Shown here piece after piece: positions 44,727-53,915 of a DNA stretch of 64,000 nucleotides. Origin of the DNA: CAVQBC01 sp963710665 (GTDB lineage: Bacteria > Actinomycetota > Thermoleophilia > Solirubrobacterales > Solirubrobacteraceae); NCBI GenBank assembly GCA_963710665.1, contig CAVQBC010000004.1, positions 620,001 to 684,000 of the forward strand, given 5' to 3'. The position numbers and the translations under genes were made by a program. A model generated the notes under the pieces. It was not told the origin of the DNA. It did no database searches and saw only the letters and a program-made list of their open reading frames with translations. Position 1 is the first letter of the stretch; each line of letters opens with the position of its first letter.

Positions 44727-47609
44727 GTGGCCATCACCGAAGCGACTGAGACCGCGGCCCGGACCGTCACGCTGAGCATCGACGGTCGCGAGGTCACCGT
44801 CCCCGAGGGGACCACCATCTGGACGGCGGCGAAGAGCCTCGGGATCGAGATCCCTGCCCTCTGCCACGACGAGCGCTACGACCCCGTCGGCGTGTGCCGC
44901 ACGTGCGCGGTCGACGTCGGGGGGCGCGTCTACGCCGCCTCGTGCGTGCGCCCGTGCGAGGACGGGATGGAGGTCAAGACCAACACCGAGGACCTCGAGG
45001 CCAAGCGCTCGATGCTCACCGAGATGCTGCTGGCCGACCAGCCGCCCGAGACCCTGGACCCCAAGGAGATCACGACCGGCGACAACGAGTTGCTCGTGAT
45101 GGCCCGCCGCTACGGCCTCAAGCACGGGGACGACGGGCTGCCCACCGCCTCGGGCCGCGGCGAGGACCACTCCAACCCCGTGATCGCGGTCAACCACGAC
45201 GCCTGCATCCTCTGCGACCGCTGCGTCCGCGCCTGCGACGACATCCAGGGCAACGACGTGATCGGCCGCTCGGGCAAGGGCTACGCGACGCGCATCGCCT
45301 TCGACCTCAACGACCCCATGGGCGAGTCCTCGTGCGTGACCTGCGGGGAGTGCGTGGCGGCGTGCCCGACCGGCGCCCTGGTCAACCGGCCGATCCACAA
45401 CGTGCCGATCCGCCCGCGGGAGGAGCTCGACCAGGTCGACTCGGTGTGCCCGTACTGCGGCGTCGGCTGCGCGCTGACCTACCACGTGGACCGGGAGCGC
45501 AACGCGATCGTGTTCGCCGAGGGCCGCGAGCAGCCGGGCTCGCAGAAGCGGCTGTGCGTCAAGGGCCGTTACGGGTGGGACTACTCGTCCTCCCCGCAGC
45601 GGCTGACCAAGCCGCTGATCCGCATCCCCGACAGCTACCCGAAGGGCCCGCTGTCGAGCGACGTCCGCGGCGACGGCAACGGCCGGCGCAAGCCCGGCGG
45701 GCTGGTGGACTACAACGACGTCCTGCCGCACTTCCGCGAGGCGAGCTGGGAAGAGGCGCTCGACCTGGCCGCCTCCCACCTCAAGGGCATCCACGACGAG
45801 CACGGCCCGGGCGCGATCGCCGGCTTCGGCTCGGCGAAGTGCTCCAACGAGGAGGCCTACCTGTTCCAGAAGCTGATCCGCGCGGGCTTCGGGACGAACA
45901 ACATCGACCACTGCACGCGCCTGTGCCACGCCTCGAGCGTCGCGGCGCTGTTCGAGGGCGTCGGCTCCGGCGCGGTCTCGACGACCTACGGCGACATCGT
46001 CAACGCCGACGTCGCGATCATGGCCGGGACCAACACCACGGCCAACCACCCGGTCGCGTCCTCGTTCTTCAAGCAGGCGCGCCGTCGCGGGACCACGCTG
46101 ATCGTGGTGGACCCCCGGCGCGAGCGGATCGCCGACCACGCCGACATCTACTGCCAGATCAAGCCGGGCACGGACGTCGCGTTCTACAACGGCGTGATGC
46201 ACGAGATCATCCGGCTCGATCTCGTCGATCGCGAGTTCATCCAGCAGCGCACGAGCAACTACGGCGCGCTGGCCAAGACGGTGCGCGAGTATCCGCCGGA
46301 GCGCGCCGCGCAGATCTGCGGCGTCGACGCCGAGGTCATCCGCCAGGTCGCGCGGCTGTGGGGCGAGGCCGGCGCCGCGGTCGTCTTCTGGGGGATGGGC
46401 ATCTCCCAGCACACGACGGGCACCGACAACGCCCGCTGCCTGATCGCGCTGTGCTCGATCACCGGGCAGGTGGGGCGGCCGGGGACCGGCCTGCACCCGC
46501 TGCGCGGCCAGAACAACGTCCAGGGCGCATCCGACGCCGGGCTGATCCCGATGTTCTATCCCGACTACCAGCCGGTCGACCAGCCGGCGGTCCGTGAGCG
46601 CTTCGAGTCGGTGTGGGGGCGCGAGCTCGACCACGAGAAGGGCCTGACGGTCACCGAGATCGTCGCCTCGGCCCTGCAGGGCGGCGTGCGCGGGATGTAC
46701 ATGATGGGCGAGAACCCGTTCCTGTCGGACCCGAACATCAACAAGGTCCGCAAGGCGCTCTCGGCGCTCGACTTCCTCGTCGTGCAGGACATCTTCCTCA
46801 CCGAGACCGCGGAGTTCGCCGACGTGATCCTGCCCGCCAGCTCCTACATGGAGAAGGAGGGCACGTACACGAACACCGACCGCCGGGTCCAGATCGGCCG
46901 CAAGACCCTCGACCCGCCCGGCGAGGCGCGCGAGGACTGGCGGATCATCATGGAGATCTCCAACCGCGTCGGGCTGGAGATGGGCTACGAGTCCCCGAGC
47001 GAGATCTTCGACGAGCTCGTGTCGGTGATGCCCAACTACGCGGGGCTGGCCTACGGGAACCTCACCGGGACCGGCAAGCTGTATCCGAACTCCGACCCGG
47101 AGCACTCCGACGGCACGGTGGTGCTGTTCGACGAGCGCTTCGGCACCGAGGACGGCAAGGCGCACCTCGTCCCCGCCGAGTGGCTGCCGGCGCGTGAGCT
47201 GCCCAACGAGGAGTACCCGTACGTGCTCAACACCGGCCGGCTGCTCGAGCACTGGCACACCGGGTCCATGACGCGGCGCTCCTATGCGCTGGACGCGATC
47301 CAGCCGCGCGCCCACGTCTACCTGCACCCCGACGATGCGGCCCGGATGGGCGTCGAGCACTTCGACTTCGTGCGCGTCACCTCGCGGCGCGGCACGATCG
47401 AGCTGGAGGCGCGCGTCTCGCACCGGGAGACGCCGGGGAGCTGCTTCATCCCGTTCCACTTCCGCGAGGCGGCCGCCAACGTGCTGACGATCGACGAGAT
47501 CGACCCCACCGGCAAGATCCCGGAGTTCAAGTTCTGCGCGGTCAAGATCGAGCCGGTCGGCGGCAAGGGCGACCTCCACGAGTCGATGTCCGCGCAGGAA
47601 GGCGCCTGA
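44727..47609 (+). CDS. fdhA: NAD-type formate dehydrogenase, large Mo/W subunit
   Basis: 960 residues. The N-terminal [2Fe-2S] domain has Cys46, 57, 60 and 73. Two ferredoxin-type clusters follow, CILCDRCVRACD and CVTCGECVAACP, then the catalytic domain with CPYCGVGC. The metal ligand is Cys400 (TGC) in RLCHASSVAAL followed by bis-MGD-binding segments (MAGTNTTANHP, HPLRGQNNVQGASD), so it is a cysteine, not selenocysteine, enzyme. It oxidises formate to CO2 and sends electrons through the Fe-S chain to the NuoEF-like subunit. GTG start 16 bases after aor; the stop overlaps the next gene (TGATG). Confidence 0.93.
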   Translation: MAITEATETAARTVTLSIDGREVTVPEGTTIWTAAKSLGIEIPALCHDERYDPVGVCRTCAVDVGGRVYAASCVRPCEDGMEVKTNTEDLEAKRSMLTEMLLADQPPETLDPKEITTGDNELLVMARRYGLKHGDDGLPTASGRGEDHSNPVIAVNHDACILCDRCVRACDDIQGNDVIGRSGKGYATRIAFDLNDPMGESSCVTCGECVAACPTGALVNRPIHNVPIRPREELDQVDSVCPYCGVGCALTYHVDRERNAIVFAEGREQPGSQKRLCVKGRYGWDYSSSPQRLTKPLIRIPDSYPKGPLSSDVRGDGNGRRKPGGLVDYNDVLPHFREASWEEALDLAASHLKGIHDEHGPGAIAGFGSAKCSNEEAYLFQKLIRAGFGTNNIDHCTRLCHASSVAALFEGVGSGAVSTTYGDIVNADVAIMAGTNTTANHPVASSFFKQARRRGTTLIVVDPRRERIADHADIYCQIKPGTDVAFYNGVMHEIIRLDLVDREFIQQRTSNYGALAKTVREYPPERAAQICGVDAEVIRQVARLWGEAGAAVVFWGMGISQHTTGTDNARCLIALCSITGQVGRPGTGLHPLRGQNNVQGASDAGLIPMFYPDYQPVDQPAVRERFESVWGRELDHEKGLTVTEIVASALQGGVRGMYMMGENPFLSDPNINKVRKALSALDFLVVQDIFLTETAEFADVILPASSYMEKEGTYTNTDRRVQIGRKTLDPPGEAREDWRIIMEISNRVGLEMGYESPSEIFDELVSVMPNYAGLAYGNLTGTGKLYPNSDPEHSDGTVVLFDERFGTEDGKAHLVPAEWLPARELPNEEYPYVLNTGRLLEHWHTGSMTRRSYALDAIQPRAHVYLHPDDAARMGVEHFDFVRVTSRRGTIELEARVSHRETPGSCFIPFHFREAAANVLTIDEIDPTGKIPEFKFCAVKIEPVGGKGDLHESMSAQEGA

Positions 47610-49399
47610 TGGTTCCTGACAACGGAGGCAACGGCGACCGCGGCGACATGCCAGTCGTCCAGGTCGAGGGCGCAGGCCGCCGCACGAGGGCGACCGCACC
47701 GGGCGTCGAGGGCCGCGCCGGGAAGTTCCCCGGCCCCTCGTTGATCCCCGCGCTGAACGCGATCCAGCGGGAGCATGGATGGCTGCCGCGCGAGGAGCTC
47801 GTGACGCTCGCGCGCGAGACGCGCCGCCCGCTGTACGAGATCGAGGGCCTGATCTCCTTCTATCCGCACTACCGCACCGAGCCGCGGGCCTCCGTGCAGC
47901 TGGCGGTCTGCCACGACCTGACGTGCTGGCTGGCCGGCTCCGACGAGCGGATCGCGGAGCTGCGCGAGCGCTACGGCGACGACGTCGAGGTCGAGCTTGT
48001 CGAGGTCTCGTGCCTCGGGCGCTGCGACATCGCACCCGCGGTGGCCGTCGACGAGCGCCACGCTCCCGCCGTCGAGGCCGAGGAGCGGGTCGAGGCTGCC
48101 CGCGGCGGCGCGCACGTGCCGGTGAGCGCGATCGACGCCCTGCGCCCCGATCGCACGTGGGCCAACGACCCCTACGAGGAGCCCGAGGAGCACTACGGCG
48201 TGCTGAAGCGCCTGCTGGCCGGCGAGATCAAGCCCGACGAGATCATCACCGCCCTGAAGGACTCGGGGCTGCGCGGGATGGGCGGCGCGGGATTCCCCAC
48301 CGGCACCAAGTGGGAGCTCGTGCGCAAGCAGGAGAACACGCCCAAGTACGCGATCTGCAACGCGGACGAGTCCGAGCCGGGCACGTTCAAGGACCGCCAG
48401 ATCCTCGCCGAGCAGCCCCACCTCGTGCTCGAGGGGCTGCTGCTCGGCATGGTCGTCTCGGGCGCCGAGGAGGGGTGGGTGTTCATCCGCCACGAGTACG
48501 AGCCCGAGGAGCACGTGCTGCGCGAGGAGCTCGACCGCCTCGAGAACGAGGGGCTGCTCGGCGCCGACGTGCTCGGCACCGGCAAGCGCCTGCGGGTGGA
48601 GGTCTTCACCTCGCCGGGCGGCTACATCCTCGGCGAGGAGTCGGCGCTGATCGAGTGCATGGAGGGCCACCGCGGCGAGCCGCGCAACAAGCCGCCGTTC
48701 CCCGGCGTGTGGGGCCTCCACGGCCAGCCCACGCTGATGAACTCCGTCGAGACGTTCGCCGACGTGCCGGTGATCGTCGACCGCGGCGCGGAGTGGTGGA
48801 ACGACCAGGGCATCAACGGCGGCACAGGGCTGAAGTTCTTCGCGGTCTCCGGCGACATCGCCGAGCCCGGCGTGTACTGCGTGCCGATGGGATCGACGGC
48901 GCGGGACCTGATCGAGCGCGCCGGCGGCATGCGCGACGGCGCGACCCTACAGGCCTTCCAGCCCGGCGGCGCGTCGTCGAACTTCCTCGGCGCCGAGAAG
49001 CTCGACGTCCAGCTGGACTTCAAGCCGCTCGCCGACGCCGGCTCGATGCTCGGGTCGGGCGCGCTCGTGGCCGTCGCCGAGGGACCCGACCTCCTTGCCG
49101 CCGCCACCAACGTGCTGCGCTTCTTCCGCAACGAGTCCTGCGGCAAGTGCGTGCCGTGCCGCGTCGGCTCCACCAAGGCCTACACGATCCTCTCCGAGCT
49201 GCTCGCCGAGGGGCGCGGGAGCGAGGCCGTCGACGCCCGGATCCCCGAGCTCGAGGCCACGCTGCGGATGACGTCGATCTGCGGCCTCGGCCAGGTGGCC
49301 CTGGGCCCGGTGATGAGCGTCGTCGCCATGGAGCGCGACAGCGAGCAGGCCGCCGAGCAGGCCGACGAGGTCGGCGACGTGAAGACGAAGACCGACTGA
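47609..49399 (+). CDS. fdhB: Formate dehydrogenase NADH-linking subunit (NuoE-NuoF fusion)
   Basis: 596 residues joining two complex I-like modules. Residues about 40-150 are NuoE-like with the [2Fe-2S] motifs CHDLTC and CLGRC. From about 180 it is NuoF-like, with FMN/NAD sites GMGGAGFPTGTKW and the acidic EGWVFIRHEYEPEE region, and the [4Fe-4S] motif SCGKCVPCRVGS plus a later Cys (TSICGLGQ). It passes electrons from the large subunit to NAD+. It may also serve the co-encoded aldehyde oxidoreductase. No FdsD-like small subunit was found. Confidence 0.93.
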   Translation: MVPDNGGNGDRGDMPVVQVEGAGRRTRATAPGVEGRAGKFPGPSLIPALNAIQREHGWLPREELVTLARETRRPLYEIEGLISFYPHYRTEPRASVQLAVCHDLTCWLAGSDERIAELRERYGDDVEVELVEVSCLGRCDIAPAVAVDERHAPAVEAEERVEAARGGAHVPVSAIDALRPDRTWANDPYEEPEEHYGVLKRLLAGEIKPDEIITALKDSGLRGMGGAGFPTGTKWELVRKQENTPKYAICNADESEPGTFKDRQILAEQPHLVLEGLLLGMVVSGAEEGWVFIRHEYEPEEHVLREELDRLENEGLLGADVLGTGKRLRVEVFTSPGGYILGEESALIECMEGHRGEPRNKPPFPGVWGLHGQPTLMNSVETFADVPVIVDRGAEWWNDQGINGGTGLKFFAVSGDIAEPGVYCVPMGSTARDLIERAGGMRDGATLQAFQPGGASSNFLGAEKLDVQLDFKPLADAGSMLGSGALVAVAEGPDLLAAATNVLRFFRNESCGKCVPCRVGSTKAYTILSELLAEGRGSEAVDARIPELEATLRMTSICGLGQVALGPVMSVVAMERDSEQAAEQADEVGDVKTKTD

Positions 49400-49434
49400 T
49401 CACGGCCAACCCACGGACACACCCGCCGGGCGCC

Positions 49435-50655
49435 ATGCGCGAGTTCTTCGCGGTCCGCACGGTGGCCGAGGCGCTGAGCGGCTTCCGGCCGGCGCGACGG
49501 ACCGCGGTCGAGGTCGTCGGGCTCGACGCCGCGCTCGGGCGTGTGCCGAGCGCGCCGGTCCCCGCGCGCGAGGACCTGCCGGGCTTCGCGCGCGCCACCG
49601 TGGACGGCTACGCCGTGCGCGCCGCCGACACCTACGGCGCCTCCGAGGGGCTCCCGAGCTACCTCGACGTCGCCGGGGCGGTCCGCATGGGAGCCGCGCC
49701 CGACGTCGAGGTGGTGGCGGGCGCGGCAGTGACCGTGCCGACGGGCGCCGTCCTACCGCCCGGAGCCGACGCAGTGGTGATGGTCGAGCACACCCAGGAG
49801 GCGCTCCCCGGCACGATCGAGGTGCTGCGGCCCGCGGCCCCCGGGGACGGCCTCGTGCGCGCGGACGAGGACGCCGCCGCGGGCGCCGAACTGGCGCCCG
49901 CGGGCCGCCCGCTGCGCGCCCAGGACCTCGGGATGCTCGCGGCCGCGGGGGTCACGACGGTCGCCGTCCACGCCCGCCCACGCGTCGCGATCGTCTCCAC
50001 CGGCGACGAGGTCGTGCCGCCGGAGACCGCGACGCTGACGGCGGGCCAGGTGCGCGACGCCACCGCGCCCGCGCTCGCCGCCCTGGTGGCGCAGGCGGGC
50101 GGCGCCCCCGATCCGCGCGGGATCGTGCCCGACGACCCCGCGGCGCTGGCCGACGTGCTGCGCCGCGCCGTCGCCGAGTCCGACGTCGTCGTCGTCTCGG
50201 CGGGCTCCTCCGTCGGCGCCCGCGACGAGACCGCCGCGGTGGTGGCTGGGCTCGGCGAGCCGGGCATCTATTGCCACGGCCTCGCGATCAAGCCCGGCAA
50301 GCCGACGCTGCTGGCCGACGTCGGCGGCGTGCCGGTGGTGGGCCTGCCCGGCAACCCGCGCTCGGCGCTCGTCGTCTTCCGCCTGGTCGGCATGCCGCTG
50401 GTGCGGCTGGTCGGCGGCTGCACCGTCACGCCTCCCGAGCCCACGGTGCGCGCGCGCCTTGACCGCGACCTGCCCTCGGCCGCCGGACGGCTCGACGTGG
50501 TCCAGGTGACGGTGCGCGTGGGCGTCGCGACCCCGCTGTTCGGCTCCTCCGCGCTCCTCTCCGTGCTCACCGCCGCCGACGGCTGGATCGCCGTGCCCGA
50601 GGCGGACACCGGCCTCGCCGAGGGCGCCGAGGTCGAGGTGACCCTCTACCGGTGA
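49435..50655 (+). CDS. moeA: Molybdopterin molybdenumtransferase MoeA
   Basis: 406 residues, full MoeA. FARATVDGYAVRA (about 50-62) is the catalytic N-terminal motif, followed by STGDEVVPP and SAGSSVGARDET of the MPT-binding domain, then GLPGNPRSALVVF and the C-terminal domain IV. It inserts molybdate or tungstate into adenylated molybdopterin. It follows fdhB by 35 bases and overlaps the second MoeA by four bases (GTGA). Two different MoeA proteins next to W-enzymes may divide labour between Mo and W. Confidence 0.92.
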   Translation: MREFFAVRTVAEALSGFRPARRTAVEVVGLDAALGRVPSAPVPAREDLPGFARATVDGYAVRAADTYGASEGLPSYLDVAGAVRMGAAPDVEVVAGAAVTVPTGAVLPPGADAVVMVEHTQEALPGTIEVLRPAAPGDGLVRADEDAAAGAELAPAGRPLRAQDLGMLAAAGVTTVAVHARPRVAIVSTGDEVVPPETATLTAGQVRDATAPALAALVAQAGGAPDPRGIVPDDPAALADVLRRAVAESDVVVVSAGSSVGARDETAAVVAGLGEPGIYCHGLAIKPGKPTLLADVGGVPVVGLPGNPRSALVVFRLVGMPLVRLVGGCTVTPPEPTVRARLDRDLPSAAGRLDVVQVTVRVGVATPLFGSSALLSVLTAADGWIAVPEADTGLAEGAEVEVTLYR

Positions 50656-52562
50656 CCACCCGCCACTACATCTCAGACCGGCCGGCGGCCGAGGCCCGGG
50701 CGGCCTGGGCCGACGCGTGCGCCGCGGCCGGCTGCCCCGGGCGCCTCGAGGCGGTCACCGTGGGGCTCGCCGACGCCGTCGGGCGGGTCACCGCCGAGCC
50801 GGTGTGGGCGACCCGCTCCTCGCCCCCGTACGACGCGGCCGCGATGGACGGCATCGCGGTGCTGGCGGCCGACACCGTCGGCGCGAGCGAGACGGCGCCC
50901 GTGCGACTGGAGCCCGAGGGCTACGCGGTGGTCGACACGGGGGACGCGCTCCCGGCCGGCCGTGACGCCGTGATCATGCGCGAGCAGGTCCGCTACGACG
51001 GCGGGGCGGCCGAGCTGCGCGCGGCGGCGGTCCCCTACCAGCACGTGCGCACGATCGGCGAGGACGTCAGCGCCGCCGAGCTGCTGCTGCCCGAGGGCCA
51101 TCGCCTGCGGCCCGTGGACGTCGCCGCCGCAGCCGCCGCCGGCGCCACCGAGCTGCGGGTGCGCCGCCGCCCCGTGGTGGCGGTCCTGCCCACCGGCGAC
51201 GAGGTCCGCCCGATCGGCAGCGAGACCGCCGCGGGCGAGGTGCTCGACACCAACTCGCTGATGCTCGCCGCCCAGGCCGTGGAGGCGGGCTGCGAGGTCG
51301 TGCGCCTGGACATCGAGCCCGACGATCCCGAGCGGATCGCCGCGGCGGTCCGCGCCGCCACCCGATGCTGCGACCTCGTGCTGGTCCTGGCCGGCTCGAG
51401 CGCCGGCCGCGACGACTACACGGCGGCCGTCGTCGAGCGCGTCGGCACCCTCGCGGTCCATGGAGTCGCGGTCCGTCCCGGCCACCCGGTGGTGCTCGGG
51501 GCGGCCGAGGCGACCCCCGTGCTCGGCGTCCCCGGCTACCCGGTATCCGCCGCGCTGACCTTCGAGATCTTCGCGGCGCCGCTGCTGGCCTCCCTCGAGG
51601 GCGCGGCGGCGCCGGAACGCCCGCGCGCCCGCGCGCGGCTGGCGCGCAAGCTCGCCTCGGTGATGGGCATGGACGACTGGGTCCGCGTGCGACTCGGGCG
51701 GGTCGGCGGCTCGGTCGTGGCCACGCCGCTCCCGCGGGGTGCCGGGGTACTGACCTCGCTGGTGCGCGCCGACGGCCTGCTGGTCGTGCCCGCCGCGCTC
51801 GAGGGCCACCACGCCGGCGAGGAGGTCGACGTCGCGCTCCTGCGTCCGCTGGGCGAGATCGAGCGCACGATCGTCGCGCTCGGCTCCCACGACCTGGTGC
51901 TCGACCTTGCGGCGTCGCGGCTGCGGGCCACCGATCCGGCCGTCTCGCTGGCCTCCTCGAACGTCGGCTCCCTCGGCGGGCTCGTCGCGCTGCGCGACGG
52001 CCTCTGCCACATCGCGGGCTCGCACCTGCTGGATCCCGCCACCGGCGAGTACACCCTCCCCTACGTCGAGCGCGTGCTCGGCAGCCGCGACGTCGCGGTG
52101 ATCCGGCTCGTGCACCGTGAGCAGGGGCTGATCGTCGCGCCGGGGAACCCGCTCGGCCTGGGGGAGCTGGACGACGTCGCCCGCGAGGGCGTCCGCTACG
52201 TGAACCGCCAGCGCGGCGCGGGCACGCGCGTGCTGCTCGACCACGAGCTGTCCGAGCGCGGGATCTCCGCGGCGGCGATCGACGGCTACGAGCGCGAGGA
52301 GCACACGCACCTGGCGGTCGCCGCGGCGGTGGCCGCCGGACGCGCCGACTGCGGGCTCGGCGTGCTGGCCGCCGCCCGCGCCTTCGGCCTGGACTTCATA
52401 CCGCTGCGCCGCGAGCCCTACGACCTCGTGATGGCCGCGGAGACGGTCGACGACCCGCTGCTGGCGCCGCTCTGGACCCTGCTCGCCGACGACGCGTTCC
52501 GTGCGGCGGTGCAGGGCCTCGGGGGCTACTCGACCGAGGAGACGGGTCGCCGCGTCGCCTGA
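50652..52562 (+). CDS. MoeA fused to a periplasmic-binding-like domain
   Basis: 636 residues. The first 400 are a second MoeA (PPYDAAAMDGIAVLA, PTGDEVRPIG, LAGSSAGRDDYTAAV, GVPGYPVSAALTFE), with the family's usual NPxSA-type loop altered to YPVSA. From about 420 to the end it is a type-2 periplasmic-binding-like domain (SHLLDPATGEYTLPY, VHREQGLIVAPGNPLG, FIPLRREPYDLVM), related to the domain of the tup regulator. It has no signal peptide, so it is cytoplasmic; the domain may bind the oxyanion or cofactor. GTG start coupled to moeA. The 3' end overlaps the convergent LysR gene by 167 bases. Confidence 0.9.
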   Translation: MTTRHYISDRPAAEARAAWADACAAAGCPGRLEAVTVGLADAVGRVTAEPVWATRSSPPYDAAAMDGIAVLAADTVGASETAPVRLEPEGYAVVDTGDALPAGRDAVIMREQVRYDGGAAELRAAAVPYQHVRTIGEDVSAAELLLPEGHRLRPVDVAAAAAAGATELRVRRRPVVAVLPTGDEVRPIGSETAAGEVLDTNSLMLAAQAVEAGCEVVRLDIEPDDPERIAAAVRAATRCCDLVLVLAGSSAGRDDYTAAVVERVGTLAVHGVAVRPGHPVVLGAAEATPVLGVPGYPVSAALTFEIFAAPLLASLEGAAAPERPRARARLARKLASVMGMDDWVRVRLGRVGGSVVATPLPRGAGVLTSLVRADGLLVVPAALEGHHAGEEVDVALLRPLGEIERTIVALGSHDLVLDLAASRLRATDPAVSLASSNVGSLGGLVALRDGLCHIAGSHLLDPATGEYTLPYVERVLGSRDVAVIRLVHREQGLIVAPGNPLGLGELDDVAREGVRYVNRQRGAGTRVLLDHELSERGISAAAIDGYEREEHTHLAVAAAVAAGRADCGLGVLAAARAFGLDFIPLRREPYDLVMAAETVDDPLLAPLWTLLADDAFRAAVQGLGGYSTEETGRRVA

Positions 52563-53514
52563 CCCGCGCGCCTACGCCGTGCGCGCCGACCAGCTCGAGC
52601 CGCGGCGGGCGCTGCGCCGAGTAGCGCCCGGCGGCCCCCTCGAGCACGTCGAGCATCGCGGCCGCGGCCGGCGAGCGGTACCCGCCCGAGCCGACGGCGG
52701 CATGGATCTTGCGCACCGGCGTCTCGCGGCCCAGGGAGCGGACCACGACGTCGTCGCGGACCATGGTCAGCCCGAGCTCGGCGATCAGCGACACGCCCAC
52801 GCCGGCGGCGATGAAGCCCTGCATCGCGGTGTAGTCGCCGGTCTCGAACACGATCCGCGGGTCGAACCCGGCGATCGCGCACGAGCGGTTGATCAGGCGG
52901 TTGCACTCGCAGTCGCCGGGTCCGGCGATCCAGGGGTCGCCGGAGACGTCGGCGAGGCGGAGGTGGCGCTTCTCGGCGAGCGGATGGGTGGCCGGGAGCA
53001 CGAGGTACATGGGGTCGTCGATGAGGTGGCGGAACTCGATGCCGTCCTCGTCGGAGAGGTCGCGCGAGCTGAAGACGATCGCGAGGTCGATCTCGCCGCT
53101 CTTCAGCTGGGGCATGGCGTCCTCGGGCTCGTGCAGGGCGAGCGACAGCTCGACCCCGGGATGGCGCTCGCGGAAGGCCGCGATGGCGAGCGGCATGAGC
53201 GAGGAGGCGGCGGACTCGAAGGCCGCCATCCGCAGCCGCCCGCCGCGCAGGCCGGCGATCGACTCGAGCTCGGCCTCGGCCTCGGCGAGCCGGGAGAGGA
53301 TCGCGTCGGTGTGGCGCACGACGGCCTCGCCGGCCTCGGTGAGCCGGACGCCGCGCGCGTTGCGCTCGACCAGCACGGCGCCCGCCTCGCGCTCGAGCGC
53401 GGCGATCTGCTGGGAGACGGCGGACTGGGTGAACGACAGCGCCTCGGCCGCGGCGGAGAACGAACCTCGCACCGCGACCTCGCGCAGCACTCTCATGCGG
53501 CGGACGTCGAGCAT
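52396..53514 (-). CDS. LysR-family transcriptional regulator
   Basis: 372 residues as read. HTH MLDVRRMRVLREVAVRGSFS with ALSFTQSAVSQQIAALE, then the effector domain, which ends naturally near residue 300 (MLDVLEGAAGRYSAQ). The remaining residues are Arg/Pro/Ser-rich, lie in the 167-base overlap with the convergent MoeA fusion and look like read-through. A missed base between about 52562 and 52614 could have removed the true stop. Divergent from the small GNAT-like gene and exporter, which it may control. Confidence 0.8.
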   Translation of the reverse strand: MLDVRRMRVLREVAVRGSFSAAAEALSFTQSAVSQQIAALEREAGAVLVERNARGVRLTEAGEAVVRHTDAILSRLAEAEAELESIAGLRGGRLRMAAFESAASSLMPLAIAAFRERHPGVELSLALHEPEDAMPQLKSGEIDLAIVFSSRDLSDEDGIEFRHLIDDPMYLVLPATHPLAEKRHLRLADVSGDPWIAGPGDCECNRLINRSCAIAGFDPRIVFETGDYTAMQGFIAAGVGVSLIAELGLTMVRDDVVVRSLGRETPVRKIHAAVGSGGYRSPAAAAMLDVLEGAAGRYSAQRPPRLELVGAHGVGARVRRRGDPSPRSSSPRGPAPPHGTRRRRAGSRAAPAAGRRPSPRPSRGRRARGAAV

Positions 53515-53621
53515 CAGGCGGACTTATAGCACAGCCTTGAAATCGTCATTTGTACTGATGAGCCGGGTGCGCGACCCTGGTACTCACGTTCCGCCGACCG
53601 CCCCCGTTGAAGGAGAGTACC

Positions 53622-53915
53622 ATGTCCCCGCTCACCCTCGCTCCTACAGTCGTCATCCGGGCCGCGCGCGGCTCAGACGGGCCCGCGCTGGAGCGCCTCG
53701 CCGCGCTCGACTCGCAGCGCCTCCCGGCCGGTCCGATGCTCGTCGCCGAGCAGGACGGCGAGATCGTCGCCGCCCTGGGGCCCGAGTCCGGCGCCCGGAT
53801 CGCCGACCCGTTCCGCCGCAGCGCCGCGCTGCTCGACCTCCTCGAGGTCCACGCGACGCGTCCAGCGCGCCGCGAGCGCCGCCGGCAGCTCCGGCTGCGG
53901 CCCGCCGCCGTGTGA
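53622..53915 (+). CDS. Small GNAT-like/actinobacterial conserved protein
   Basis: 97 residues. The pattern VVIRAARGSDGPALERLAAL followed by MLVAEQDGEIVAALG resembles the first half of a GNAT acetyltransferase, but the acetyl-CoA loop and second half are absent. Short proteins of this pattern are, to my recollection, common in Solirubrobacterales. The ATG at 53622 has AAGGAGAG 7 bases upstream. It overlaps the exporter start by four bases (GTGA). Confidence 0.7.
   Translation: MSPLTLAPTVVIRAARGSDGPALERLAALDSQRLPAGPMLVAEQDGEIVAALGPESGARIADPFRRSAALLDLLEVHATRPARRERRRQLRLRPAAV

Noticed and set aside
44727..47609. Selenocysteine formate dehydrogenase
   Set aside because: The metal-ligand position (residue 400) is a TGC cysteine codon, and no in-frame TGA interrupts the gene.
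44493..48035. 1,180-codon open frame antisense to formate dehydrogenase
   Set aside because: Mirror frame without domains; the plus-strand gene has all catalytic motifs.
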